A DNA stretch of 5,422 nucleotides. Origin: Verrucomicrobiota bacterium (lineage in GTDB: Bacteria > Verrucomicrobiota > Verrucomicrobiia > Chthoniobacterales > Terrimicrobiaceae). Positions 1 to 5,353 of this stretch are shown piece after piece. The notes below the pieces were generated by a model. The model was given only the letters and a program-made list of their open reading frames with translations. It was not told where the DNA came from and made no database searches. Numbering within the stretch: position 1 is the stretch's first letter; each line of letters starts with the position of its first letter. Location of the stretch: assembly GCA_026398285.1 (NCBI GenBank), contig JAPLTI010000310.1:1-5422 (forward strand), in the 5' to 3' direction. Position numbers and translations under genes: made by a program.

Positions 1-341
1 CAGGGGGAGCCCTCCCACGCTTCCAGCGACACGTACGGCGAGCGGCGGTTGTAGGTCGTCAGCACCGAGCGGATCATCAGGAACGCCTCGACGATGCGGC
101 CATCGTCCAGAGCCCGATGCACCGGCCCCTCAGCGTCCCCGGCACAGAGGTCGCGGCCATTGACGTGCGGGTGCACGATCTCGTCGCGCCCGGAGGCCGG
201 ATTGGGCTCGAGGGCGACGATGTCGAAGCAGCGGACGCCGGTCTCCGATTCGACCCGCTTCCAGTGGAAGTCGATGGTTGGAAACTTGTATCCGAGCCCA
301 AGCCCGTGGCAAAAACAGCGGCCTACGAGGATGGAGTCCAC
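1..341 (-). CDS. Ubiquitin E2-like protein, C-terminal part off the left edge (partial)
   Basis: A minus-strand frame with no stop runs from a GTG at 341, directly after a TGA at 344-342, to the left edge: 113 complete codons. It contains HPHV (residues 57-60) followed by GRDLCAGD with Cys66. This mirrors the E2/UBC active-site layout, in which an HPN motif lies about 7-8 residues before the catalytic cysteine. Further along are a helical stretch VEAFLMIRSVLTTYN (84-98) and SPYVSLEAWEG (101-111), in keeping with the end of an E2-like fold. I associate this sequence type with planctomycete and verrucomicrobial E2-like proteins that often carry a Cys-rich zinc-binding tail; any such tail would be beyond the edge. 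The frame is GC-rich, unlike DNA to its right. The true start is unknown: the GTG has no ribosome binding site, and the first 10-20 residues may come from foreign sequence across a junction. The E2-like assignment is moderately sure; activity is not shown. Confidence 0.55.
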   Translation of the reverse strand, partial: MDSILVGRCFCHGLGLGYKFPTIDFHWKRVESETGVRCFDIVALEPNPASGRDEIVHPHVNGRDLCAGDAEGPVHRALDDGRIVEAFLMIRSVLTTYNRRSPYVSLEAWEGSP

Positions 342-1070
342 TCACACATATGGAGGCTCCAAAAAAATGGAATTCAAGCTATTATATCACTGGATTACCC
401 ATTTTTTGGTTATCACGATGTCATGGTCTGCTACCGCAATTCCGGGTGGACAGTAGAAAAGAGCAACATGCAACAAGCTTCCGCAGAAAATGGCTTTATT
501 CCAAATATGGAGGTCATGCTGGCCAATGAACGAGGATTAAAGGCCATGCTTTTCTACAGCACTGTGGATGAGCAAGGAATCTGGCTGGAGAACTCCCCGA
601 CACGATCTCCGTATAACAATGAGGGTAGGCGCCTTGAAGAGGGCGGCGTCTTTGACCGGCTTTTCTCGCGATTTCGCATAATACCATATGTCAACGAAAG
701 CTATGACATGGCTGTGAATTATAGAATCCAGACGCTCGCCGCGGCCCAAAGCGGACTCAGTTCCGCGCAAAAGCAAGAACTCGAAAAGTTGTTTCATAAA
801 GTGCGGCTTCTGCTTGCAGAACAATTCGTCAAGGCCTCCCCCACCCCAACTCCAACTCCAAGCCCCACTCCTCTTGATTTTCAGGCACTCCCCACGAATA
901 CGCCGGACCCCACGAAACGCGCCATCCAAGAGGCACGAGAGGCAACCGCTGAGGCCACGCCAGAAGACCCAACAAAAAAAGCGATCCAAGCCGCAAAACA
1001 AGAGGCTCTGGAAGCAGAAAAAGCCGAAAAAGAGGCAAAGGAAAAAAACACGAATACCAAAACGCCTTAG
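117..1070 (+). CDS. EpsI/exosortase C-terminal-like protein with Thr-Pro linker and charged repeat tail; 5' part probably not native
   Basis: The ATG at 117 opens a 317-residue frame, but residues 1 to about 53 lie antisense to the E2-like frame and look like chance translation. Credible protein starts near DGWKLVSEPKP (53-63). The core has ISLDYPFFGYHDVMVCYRNSGWTV split over residues 90-113, with the aromatic-rich DYPF, the Cys105 of VCY and the GW. I recognise this pattern from EpsI-like domains that occur alone or fused to the C-terminus of exosortases, membrane enzymes thought to sort C-terminally tagged proteins to the surface. A normal copy would have a signal or membrane anchor, or the exosortase helices, upstream; none is seen, so the gene is probably 5'-truncated. 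Residues 241-252 are a Thr-Pro linker. Residues 264-303 are two related 20-residue units, followed by a Lys/Glu-rich end. It converges on the TPR gene ending at 1505. Family call moderate; function unproven. Confidence 0.5.
   Translation: MHRPLSVPGTEVAAIDVRVHDLVAPGGRIGLEGDDVEAADAGLRFDPLPVEVDGWKLVSEPKPVAKTAAYEDGVHSHIWRLQKNGIQAIISLDYPFFGYHDVMVCYRNSGWTVEKSNMQQASAENGFIPNMEVMLANERGLKAMLFYSTVDEQGIWLENSPTRSPYNNEGRRLEEGGVFDRLFSRFRIIPYVNESYDMAVNYRIQTLAAAQSGLSSAQKQELEKLFHKVRLLLAEQFVKASPTPTPTPSPTPLDFQALPTNTPDPTKRAIQEAREATAEATPEDPTKKAIQAAKQEALEAEKAEKEAKEKNTNTKTP
906..1025 (+). repeat. Two tandem 60-bp units in the tail of the EpsI-like gene
   Basis: Two adjacent in-frame units of 60 bp (906-965 and 966-1025) each encode 20 residues beginning DPTK(R/K)AIQ. 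By hand, 10 of 20 residues are identical, concentrated in the first eight. The second unit continues into a Lys/Glu/Ala-rich end that would be expected to form a helix or coiled coil. The units have diverged at the DNA level, so this is an old internal duplication rather than a recent slippage event. Confidence 0.7.
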
Positions 1071-1389
1071 CCGCCAGCCAAGTCTTCGTGTCATTTTTGT
1101 AGCCTTTCAGGACCAAAAAACCTCACCACCAGACTCCCTCGCCCCTCCCAACTAGGGGTCAGTGATCATGTTCTATCATAATGTTCCAGAGGCCACAGGA
1201 GAGCATGTTGAAACGGGACTCGCAAAATGAACTCGCGCGCTGGCGGAACTGACGCGGACCACAGCACACATCGCTATCCTTCTGACCCAGACGATGATTC
1301 TGCCATCCATAAATCCACCGAGCCCCATTGAGGTTGCCACGCCAGCGTCATTCACGGTCGGGACGATCATGCTCCCCTCTCTCGCACCC

Positions 1390-1464
1390 CGCGCGGCAGC
1401 GCGCGTCGTCCCCCTGGGAGGGGTAATCGTCCTCGTATGACCCATTTTTCAGCCGCGCAGCGGC
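1390..1464. repeat. Row of three short GC-rich hairpins
   Basis: Three perfect short stem-loops follow one another: CGCGC-GGCA-GCGCG (1390-1403), CCCCT-GGG-AGGGG (1411-1423) and GCCGC-GCA-GCGGC (1452-1464). The last two belong to the dispersed repeat that recurs near 5148-5212. They could serve as a convergent termination or processing region, but no T-run directly follows any stem on either strand. Confidence 0.55.
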
Positions 1465-1472
1465 GTCTTTGC
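1406..1472 (+). repeat. Dispersed intergenic repeat, copy 1
   Basis: This 67-bp stretch aligns by hand to 5148-5212 at about 52 of 67 columns with two one-base gaps. The best-kept part is 1448-1472, matching 5188-5212 at 23 of 25 positions and containing TTCAGCCG and GCAGCGGCGTCT. It carries two of the hairpins described for 1390-1464. Both copies lie just downstream of a plus-strand gene, in the same orientation. It resembles a REP-like intergenic element; no transposase or terminal direct repeats are seen. Confidence 0.7.
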
Positions 1473-1504
1473 AGGATACAAAAGACAGGGTTAAAAATCG
1501 CCCG

Positions 1505-2833
1505 TCAGAGCGCTCTCGTCATGACAGGTTCAGAGAGGAATGGTTTGAAGACAGGGTCGTTGATGAGGTAGGCAAAGAGGTCTGGCGTGGCTTGCTGGCG
1601 GCCTTTTTCAAGAGCGATAGCGGCTTGGTTGTAGTCTTTTTTACGAAGCGAAATGTATACAGAGGAAAAGATTTCGGTGATGGAGCCTTCGCTGGAGGCG
1701 GAGGGGAGCTCGTCGTCGGGCATTTGTTGGAGTTTCATGAGCTGTATCGAAGTTTGCACGACGACATGGGTATCGATCGGATGCAGGCGGACATTGGCAG
1801 CGCGCAGCAAGTCGAGGGCTTCCTCGTCACGCTTCTGACCACGCAGGAATGAGGCGAGTTCGATCATGGGAAATGGGTTGGCGATATCCGCGTTCACAGC
1901 ATCGCGGAGCAGGGCTTCGCGCACGATTTTTGGATCGCGCAGGGAGGATTTTCCACTCGCTCCAGCACTGGTCTCGGTCATCGAAAGAAGGACCAAGGAG
2001 TCCGAGACTTTTTGATTTTTTGTGATCGAGAGCGAGGCTCTTTCCTGCGCCGTCTTAAGGTCTCCCGCTTGAATTGCGGCGAGGGCGGCGAGGTAATCGA
2101 GCGAGGAGACATCGGGATGCTTGACGCTGAGGGCCTGGATTTTTTGAAGGGCTTCAGAGGATTCGCCGGACTCGATGAGGGCGAGGGCTTCGTTGAGTTC
2201 CTTGACGAATTGAGGGGTTGGCTTCGCGAGAGTGAGCTCCTCTTCTTCGGGCGATGAACCCGACTGAAGCCTTCCGAAAAGAAAGCCGGTTAAAAGCAAT
2301 ATGAAAATGGCGGCTGCGGCAAGGATGCGGGGATGCTTGGCGAGAATTTTTTGAAAATGGGCGAGGACGATCGCGTGGGATGCTAGGAAAGGGCTTTCTT
2401 TGGTGAGTTCTTCGGCGCTTTCCGAGTTGGATGTTGATTCTTCGAAGTCCGAAGGAACCGTGGAATCCAAGTCCCGCATTGTGGATTGTCGGCTTGGAAA
2501 AACCTTGGGAGGAGGTTGAACCGAGTCAGCGCTGGAGGACTTGTCGGGTTGCGTGGCCTCGGAGTCCACCGCTTTTTTTCTCTTGGATGGTCGGCTGCCC
2601 GAGCTTTTGGCGTTGGAACCATTCCGAGCCGTGGTTCGCTTGCGGCGGGGCTCCTCGAGAAAATCCTCCTCTACATGATCCTCCAAATCGTCGTCAAAAG
2701 TCACATCGTAATCCTCCTCGACCAACCGCCTTCTTTTTCGGGTCGATCCGGCTGCTCGTGCCCCACGACCGATGATAGGCGAAACCTTGCGCTCAGAACT
2801 TGGATGAGGGATTTGCAGAGGCTTTTCTTTCAT
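1505..2833 (-). CDS. Single-pass membrane protein with TPR-like periplasmic region (paralogue A)
   Basis: From the ATG at 2833 the product has 442 residues. Residues about 27-146 are highly charged and disordered-looking, with KRRR, then an acidic run (DDDLEDHVEEDF), then KRKK. A single membrane helix (AAAAIFILLLTGFLFG, about 172-187) is preceded by KILAKHPR and followed by EEEE, so the N-terminus should be cytoplasmic. The remainder is alpha-helical with TPR-like helix pairs (for example YLAALAAIQAGDLKTAQERA and IELASFLRGQKRDEEALDLL). It ends with YLINDPVFKPFL. The adjacent gene at 3011-4165 has the same plan and shares these blocks, including DPK, ADxxNP, IELAS, LQQ and LxxDP. I chose 2833 because it starts like the paralogue. 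A TTG at 2905 or ATG at 2887 would add a second hydrophobic stretch; none of these has a good ribosome binding site. Function unknown; a scaffold in an envelope complex is a reasonable guess. Confidence 0.85.
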   Translation of the reverse strand: MKEKPLQIPHPSSERKVSPIIGRGARAAGSTRKRRRLVEEDYDVTFDDDLEDHVEEDFLEEPRRKRTTARNGSNAKSSGSRPSKRKKAVDSEATQPDKSSSADSVQPPPKVFPSRQSTMRDLDSTVPSDFEESTSNSESAEELTKESPFLASHAIVLAHFQKILAKHPRILAAAAIFILLLTGFLFGRLQSGSSPEEEELTLAKPTPQFVKELNEALALIESGESSEALQKIQALSVKHPDVSSLDYLAALAAIQAGDLKTAQERASLSITKNQKVSDSLVLLSMTETSAGASGKSSLRDPKIVREALLRDAVNADIANPFPMIELASFLRGQKRDEEALDLLRAANVRLHPIDTHVVVQTSIQLMKLQQMPDDELPSASSEGSITEIFSSVYISLRKKDYNQAAIALEKGRQQATPDLFAYLINDPVFKPFLSEPVMTRAL

Positions 2834-2886
2834 TGAGACGAACAGGAACATATCAAGTGTGAAAGCGATTGCTAAAAGACCTACCA

Positions 2887-2904
2887 TGTTACAATTTCGT
2901 AACA
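2887..2904. promoter_or_regulatory. Hyphenated palindrome TGTTAC-N6-GTAACA, possible operator
   Basis: Perfect 6-bp arms, TGTTAC and GTAACA, flank the 6-bp spacer AATTTC, giving an 18-bp symmetric site typical in size for a dimeric helix-turn-helix repressor. It lies 54 bp upstream of the preferred start (2833) of paralogue A, in the gap after paralogue B. If the longer TTG or ATG starts were used it would instead overlap the translation start. No strong -35/-10 pair is evident, so an operator role is inferred from symmetry and position only. Confidence 0.4.
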
Positions 2905-3010
2905 ATTCCCATAAGGCTTGATTTTTTCAAGACGCTATGGAGGCGAGCATTTCACCCACTTCTTGAACCCATGCTTGAGTCGGGTGTGCCTGTTTTTTAT
3001 GAAACTCCGC

Positions 3011-4165
3011 TCAGAAGAGTCCCGACATTTGCGGGTTTGTGGAAAAAGCCCGGACGGCTGGATCGTTCATGAGATAATCATAAAGCGCAGGTGACAGCCG
3101 TTCTCTTGCCTTAGCGAGCAAGGCCTTGAGAGCTGGGATGTCGTTTTTGCGCATGGCTACATAGGCGGCGGATACCAGTGAGCGCGGGTCTTTGTCGGGG
3201 TCCAAATTTTCTGGCAGCTTGTTGTCAGGGGTTTGCTGGAGGTTTAGAAGGGAAAGCGAGGTGTCGACCAAGGCTTGGCCTTCAACAGGATTGAGACGCA
3301 TGCTGGCGGCTTCAAACAATTGGCGGGCTTCGTCGTTCCTGCCTTGAAAACGAAGCAGGGATGCGAGCTCGATGTAGGGCCGGGGATTTGAAACATCGGC
3401 CGCCATGGCGGATCGAAGAAGACTTTCCGCGCGAACCTTGGGATCTCCCATTCCACCTTTGTTTGATTTTTCCATTTCTATGGCGGCTTTGAGGGCCAAG
3501 GAGTCGGAGAGTCTCTCGCCTTTGAAAATAGATTCGTCCACTTTTTCGCTGGCGATCTGGAGGTTTCCACTCTGTATCGCTGTGAGGGCCATGAGGTAGC
3601 AAGTGGATGGAATCGTTTGATTCTTTCGATAAACCCCGGACAAAATTTCCACAGAATCGGCGGCATTTCCTTTGCTGTAAGCCTGCAAGGCGGAATCAAT
3701 GGAGGCTTGGAATTCGGGAGGGATCGCTGGAGGCAGCTCCATGCGCAGTTCGTTGATGCGTTTTTGAGACGCCGAAAAACCTTGATGGTAAGCCAACCAC
3801 CCAACGAGGAATAAACAAATCAGCACGCCTGCAAGTATCGATGCCACCCATACAAGCGATGCTTTTGAAGGCGATCGATCCTGGGCAGCGGGGGCGGACT
3901 GGAAATCCGCAAAAGGAGGGCGTGATTCCACAGGTGTCGCGTCTTCAGAGGGCGCTTCGACGGGATGCGTGGTCTTGGGTGTGAAGGATGGCTTTTTCGA
4001 TTTGAAAACGCGTCCATGCTCGGAAGAACCTCGTTGATCCCGGGACGCGAAAGAAGGCGGAACCCAGATTGGCGACTCGGAGGGCGTTTCAGGCTCTTTC
4101 TGAAAAACCTTCGACTTCCTCGCAGGCAGCACACTCGACTTGGGCAATTTTTTCTCTGAATCCAT
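3011..4165 (-). CDS. Single-pass membrane protein with TPR-like periplasmic region (paralogue B)
   Basis: This 384-residue protein starts at ATG 4165. Its first 100 residues are charged and Pro/Ser-rich with no clear fold. One membrane helix follows (VWVASILAGVLICLFLVGWL, 105-124). The rest is helical and TPR-like, for example CYLMALTAIQSGNLQIASEK (189-208) and YIELASLLRFQGRNDEARQL (264-283). It ends YDYLMNDPAVRAFS, like paralogue A. Hand alignment with paralogue A runs through the whole C-terminal part: GDPKVRAESLLR against RDPKIVREALLR, ADVSNPRPYIELASLLR against ADIANPFPMIELASFLR, and LLNLQQTPDNKLP against LMKLQQMPDDELP. The head regions do not align well. The two genes lie in the same direction and are 177 bp apart by preferred starts, so co-transcription with B first is possible. 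I do not recognise a named family, and TPR proteins mostly mediate protein-protein contacts. No ribosome binding site is visible before the ATG. Confidence 0.88.
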   Translation of the reverse strand: MDSEKKLPKSSVLPARKSKVFQKEPETPSESPIWVPPSFASRDQRGSSEHGRVFKSKKPSFTPKTTHPVEAPSEDATPVESRPPFADFQSAPAAQDRSPSKASLVWVASILAGVLICLFLVGWLAYHQGFSASQKRINELRMELPPAIPPEFQASIDSALQAYSKGNAADSVEILSGVYRKNQTIPSTCYLMALTAIQSGNLQIASEKVDESIFKGERLSDSLALKAAIEMEKSNKGGMGDPKVRAESLLRSAMAADVSNPRPYIELASLLRFQGRNDEARQLFEAASMRLNPVEGQALVDTSLSLLNLQQTPDNKLPENLDPDKDPRSLVSAAYVAMRKNDIPALKALLAKARERLSPALYDYLMNDPAVRAFSTNPQMSGLF

Positions 4166-4595
4166 TTGATGACACCGAACGATAACTCAGAGCAGTATGC
4201 CTGATATTCCTAAAAGCCAAGTTAAACGCAGCCAGAGATGCAAAATATTCCCGACACACCGACAAATCACTCGATCGCCTATTCAAGCGAGAGACCTGCT
4301 GCAATAGTCGGCCAGTTTTTCCAAGAATACCTTTGAATCGCTGGAAATTGGGTCGCCTAGCCATGAAAATACGCAATCTAAAATGACTATAATAGCATGA
4401 ATTTAATATTTTTACGCCTCAGGACTTTTGCAAGACTATGGCCCCACATCCCGCTGGGCAGTGTAAGACTTTTTTTTAGAATTCGAGAGCCATCTCGCCG
4501 ATAAAGATTCCTACAGATTGACTTCCCAGTTTTTACTTTGAACGATAGGACTGAATGAGTGAGTCGGTGTTGCTCGCAAAAAACATGAGGACTGA
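4166..4595. other. Gene-free region upstream of paralogue B and the glycosyltransferase fragment
   Basis: No recognisable protein is encoded in any frame. A minus-strand frame with ATG at 4376 continues into the paralogue B head in the wrong frame, and a 35-codon plus-strand frame lies at 4397-4504. A TATAAT hexamer occurs at 4388-4393 on the plus strand, without a good -35 partner. The octamer AGGACTGA occurs at 4547-4554 and 4588-4595; the second copy ends exactly where the open glycosyltransferase frame begins. The region should hold the promoter of paralogue B, which I cannot place. It is visibly more AT-rich than the glycosyltransferase segment to its right. Confidence 0.45.
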
Positions 4596-5096
4596 GCATT
4601 TTTTCGGAAGGTTGCCCTCCTGCGAACCGATATTGGCAAAGCCTCTGCGGAAATCGTGCTAATCCAAGACGCCGACCTGAAATATGACCCGACGGACTAC
4701 GACGCGCTGCTCAAGCCCATTCTAAGCGGGAAGGCGGACGCCGTCTTCGGCTCCCGCTTCATTGGCTCGCACGAGCACCGCGTGCTGTATTTCTGGCACT
4801 CCCTCGGCAACCAATTCCTCACTCTCCTGTCGAACATGACGACCAATCTCAACCTCACCTACATGGAAGCCTGCTACAAGGTTTTCAAACGCGAGTTGAT
4901 TCAGTCCGTCACCATCGAGGAAAACCGCTTCGGCTTCGAGCCTGAGATCGTCGCCAAGATCGCCCGCACCGGCGCCCGCATCTACGAAGTCGCCATCAGC
5001 TACCACGGCCGCACCTACGCCGAAGGCAAAAAAATCGGCTGGAAAGACGGCATCAGCGCCCTCCTCTGCGTCCTCATATACGGACTCCTGCGCTGA
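4596..5096 (+). pseudogene. Family-2 glycosyltransferase (DPM1-like), N-terminal part missing
   Basis: The frame opens after a TGA at 4593-4595 and ends with TGA at 5094-5096. There is no ATG before the conserved core; a GTG at 4656 is the first plausible start. The product matches the dolichyl/polyprenyl-phosphate mannosyltransferase-like GT2 group. These enzymes move a sugar from a nucleotide donor to a lipid phosphate at the inner face of the membrane. Visible hallmarks in order are the metal/nucleotide DAD motif in LIQDADLKYDP, AVFGSRF, VLYFWHSLGNQFLTLLSN, LTYMEACYKVFKR, IEENRFGFEPEIVAKIAR and GRTYAEGKKIGWKDG. Homology appears to reach back to RKVALLRTDIG (4605-4637). The first 70-90 residues of a normal enzyme, including the VVIPVYNE-type nucleotide-binding start, are absent in all frames upstream, so this is truncation rather than frameshift. 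The C-terminal end is complete. Probably inactive. Confidence 0.75.
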
Positions 5097-5147
5097 ACGC
5101 CGGGAGGCAATTTTTCAGACAATGAGCATTCCAGGAGATAGCGCCCA

Positions 5148-5212
5148 TCGTTCTTATGGGAGGGACATCGTCTCATATGCCCCAAGCTTCAGCCGAGCAG
5201 CGGCGTCTCTGC
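5148..5212 (+). repeat. Dispersed intergenic repeat, copy 2
   Basis: This is the partner of 1406-1472, about 78 percent identical by hand alignment. The core 5188-5212 keeps TTCAGCCG and GCAGCGGCGTCT. At its left side the hairpin sequence differs from copy 1, but a hairpin is still formed (CCCAT at 5144-5148 with ATGGG at 5156-5160). In copy 1 the corresponding place has CCCCT with AGGGG. Kept folding with changed sequence hints at selection on structure, though two copies are too few to prove it. Confidence 0.7.
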
Positions 5213-5249
5213 GAGCTGTGAGATTTCCCAAGAATGATCGAAGCCAAAG

Positions 5250-5314
5250 TTGTCCCGCGCCGAGATAATCACGAGGAACCAAGTGTATTTGATTCCACAA
5301 TAATCGCGGGATAA
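5250..5314. repeat. Spaced inverted repeat TTGTCCCGCG / CGCGGGATAA
   Basis: The 10-bp arms at 5250-5259 and 5305-5314 are complementary at 9 of 10 positions, the exception being a G-T pair, and enclose 45 bases. ATAATC occurs in the interior at 5265-5270 and again next to the right arm at 5300-5305. It may fold in RNA or be a pair of protein-binding half-sites; there is no direct support for either. Confidence 0.4.
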
Positions 5315-5353
5315 TTGGGTCGGGGCACGGTGGGAGTGTAAAAGACATCCGTC

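Larger units (their letters stand above)
1071..1504. other. Gene-free region between convergent genes
   Basis: No frame here gives a recognisable protein. A plus-strand frame from about 1231 to 1440 stays open, but begins without a start codon and reads as a low-complexity, Pro/Ala/Ile-rich chain. A minus-strand frame at 1176-1445 is similar. The right-hand part (1390-1472) holds hairpins and the first copy of a dispersed repeat. The region lies between the stop of the plus-strand EpsI-like gene and the stop of the minus-strand TPR gene, where terminators are expected, but I see no hairpin with a clear U-run. Confidence 0.5.

Noticed and set aside
77..301. 74-residue minus-strand ORF starting with an ATG
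   Set aside because: It is Ser/Arg/Pro-rich frame noise; the neighbouring minus frame carries the E2-like motifs and natural composition.
537..1094. 185-residue minus-strand ORF antisense to the EpsI-like gene
   Set aside because: Its Cys/Phe/Leu-rich end is the complement of the Lys/Glu-rich tail, and it has no domain signature.
1176..1445. 89-residue minus-strand ORF between the EpsI-like and TPR genes
   Set aside because: It is low complexity, has no recognisable domain, and overlaps the repeat and hairpins.
2916..2935. CTTGA-TTTTT-TCAAG inverted repeat between the TPR genes
   Set aside because: It has a five-pair AT-rich stem, and the T-run is in the loop rather than after the stem, so it does not look like a terminator.
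4089..4376. 95-residue minus-strand ORF upstream of paralogue B
   Set aside because: Its last third runs through the paralogue B head in another frame, and there is no ribosome binding site or family signature. The upstream 70 residues remain a weak possibility.
4397..4504. 35-codon plus-strand ORF just after a TATAAT hexamer
   Set aside because: It could be a leaderless small gene, but there is no -35 match, no known homologue that I recognise, and it sits in a region near a breakpoint.
5097..5120. Possible terminator GCC-GGGA-GGC followed by ATTTTTC after the glycosyltransferase
   Set aside because: The stem is only three base pairs and too weak to support a terminator call.
5154..5348. 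64-residue minus-strand ORF at the right end
   Set aside because: Much of it is a translation of the dispersed repeat and the spaced inverted repeat, with no domain signature.
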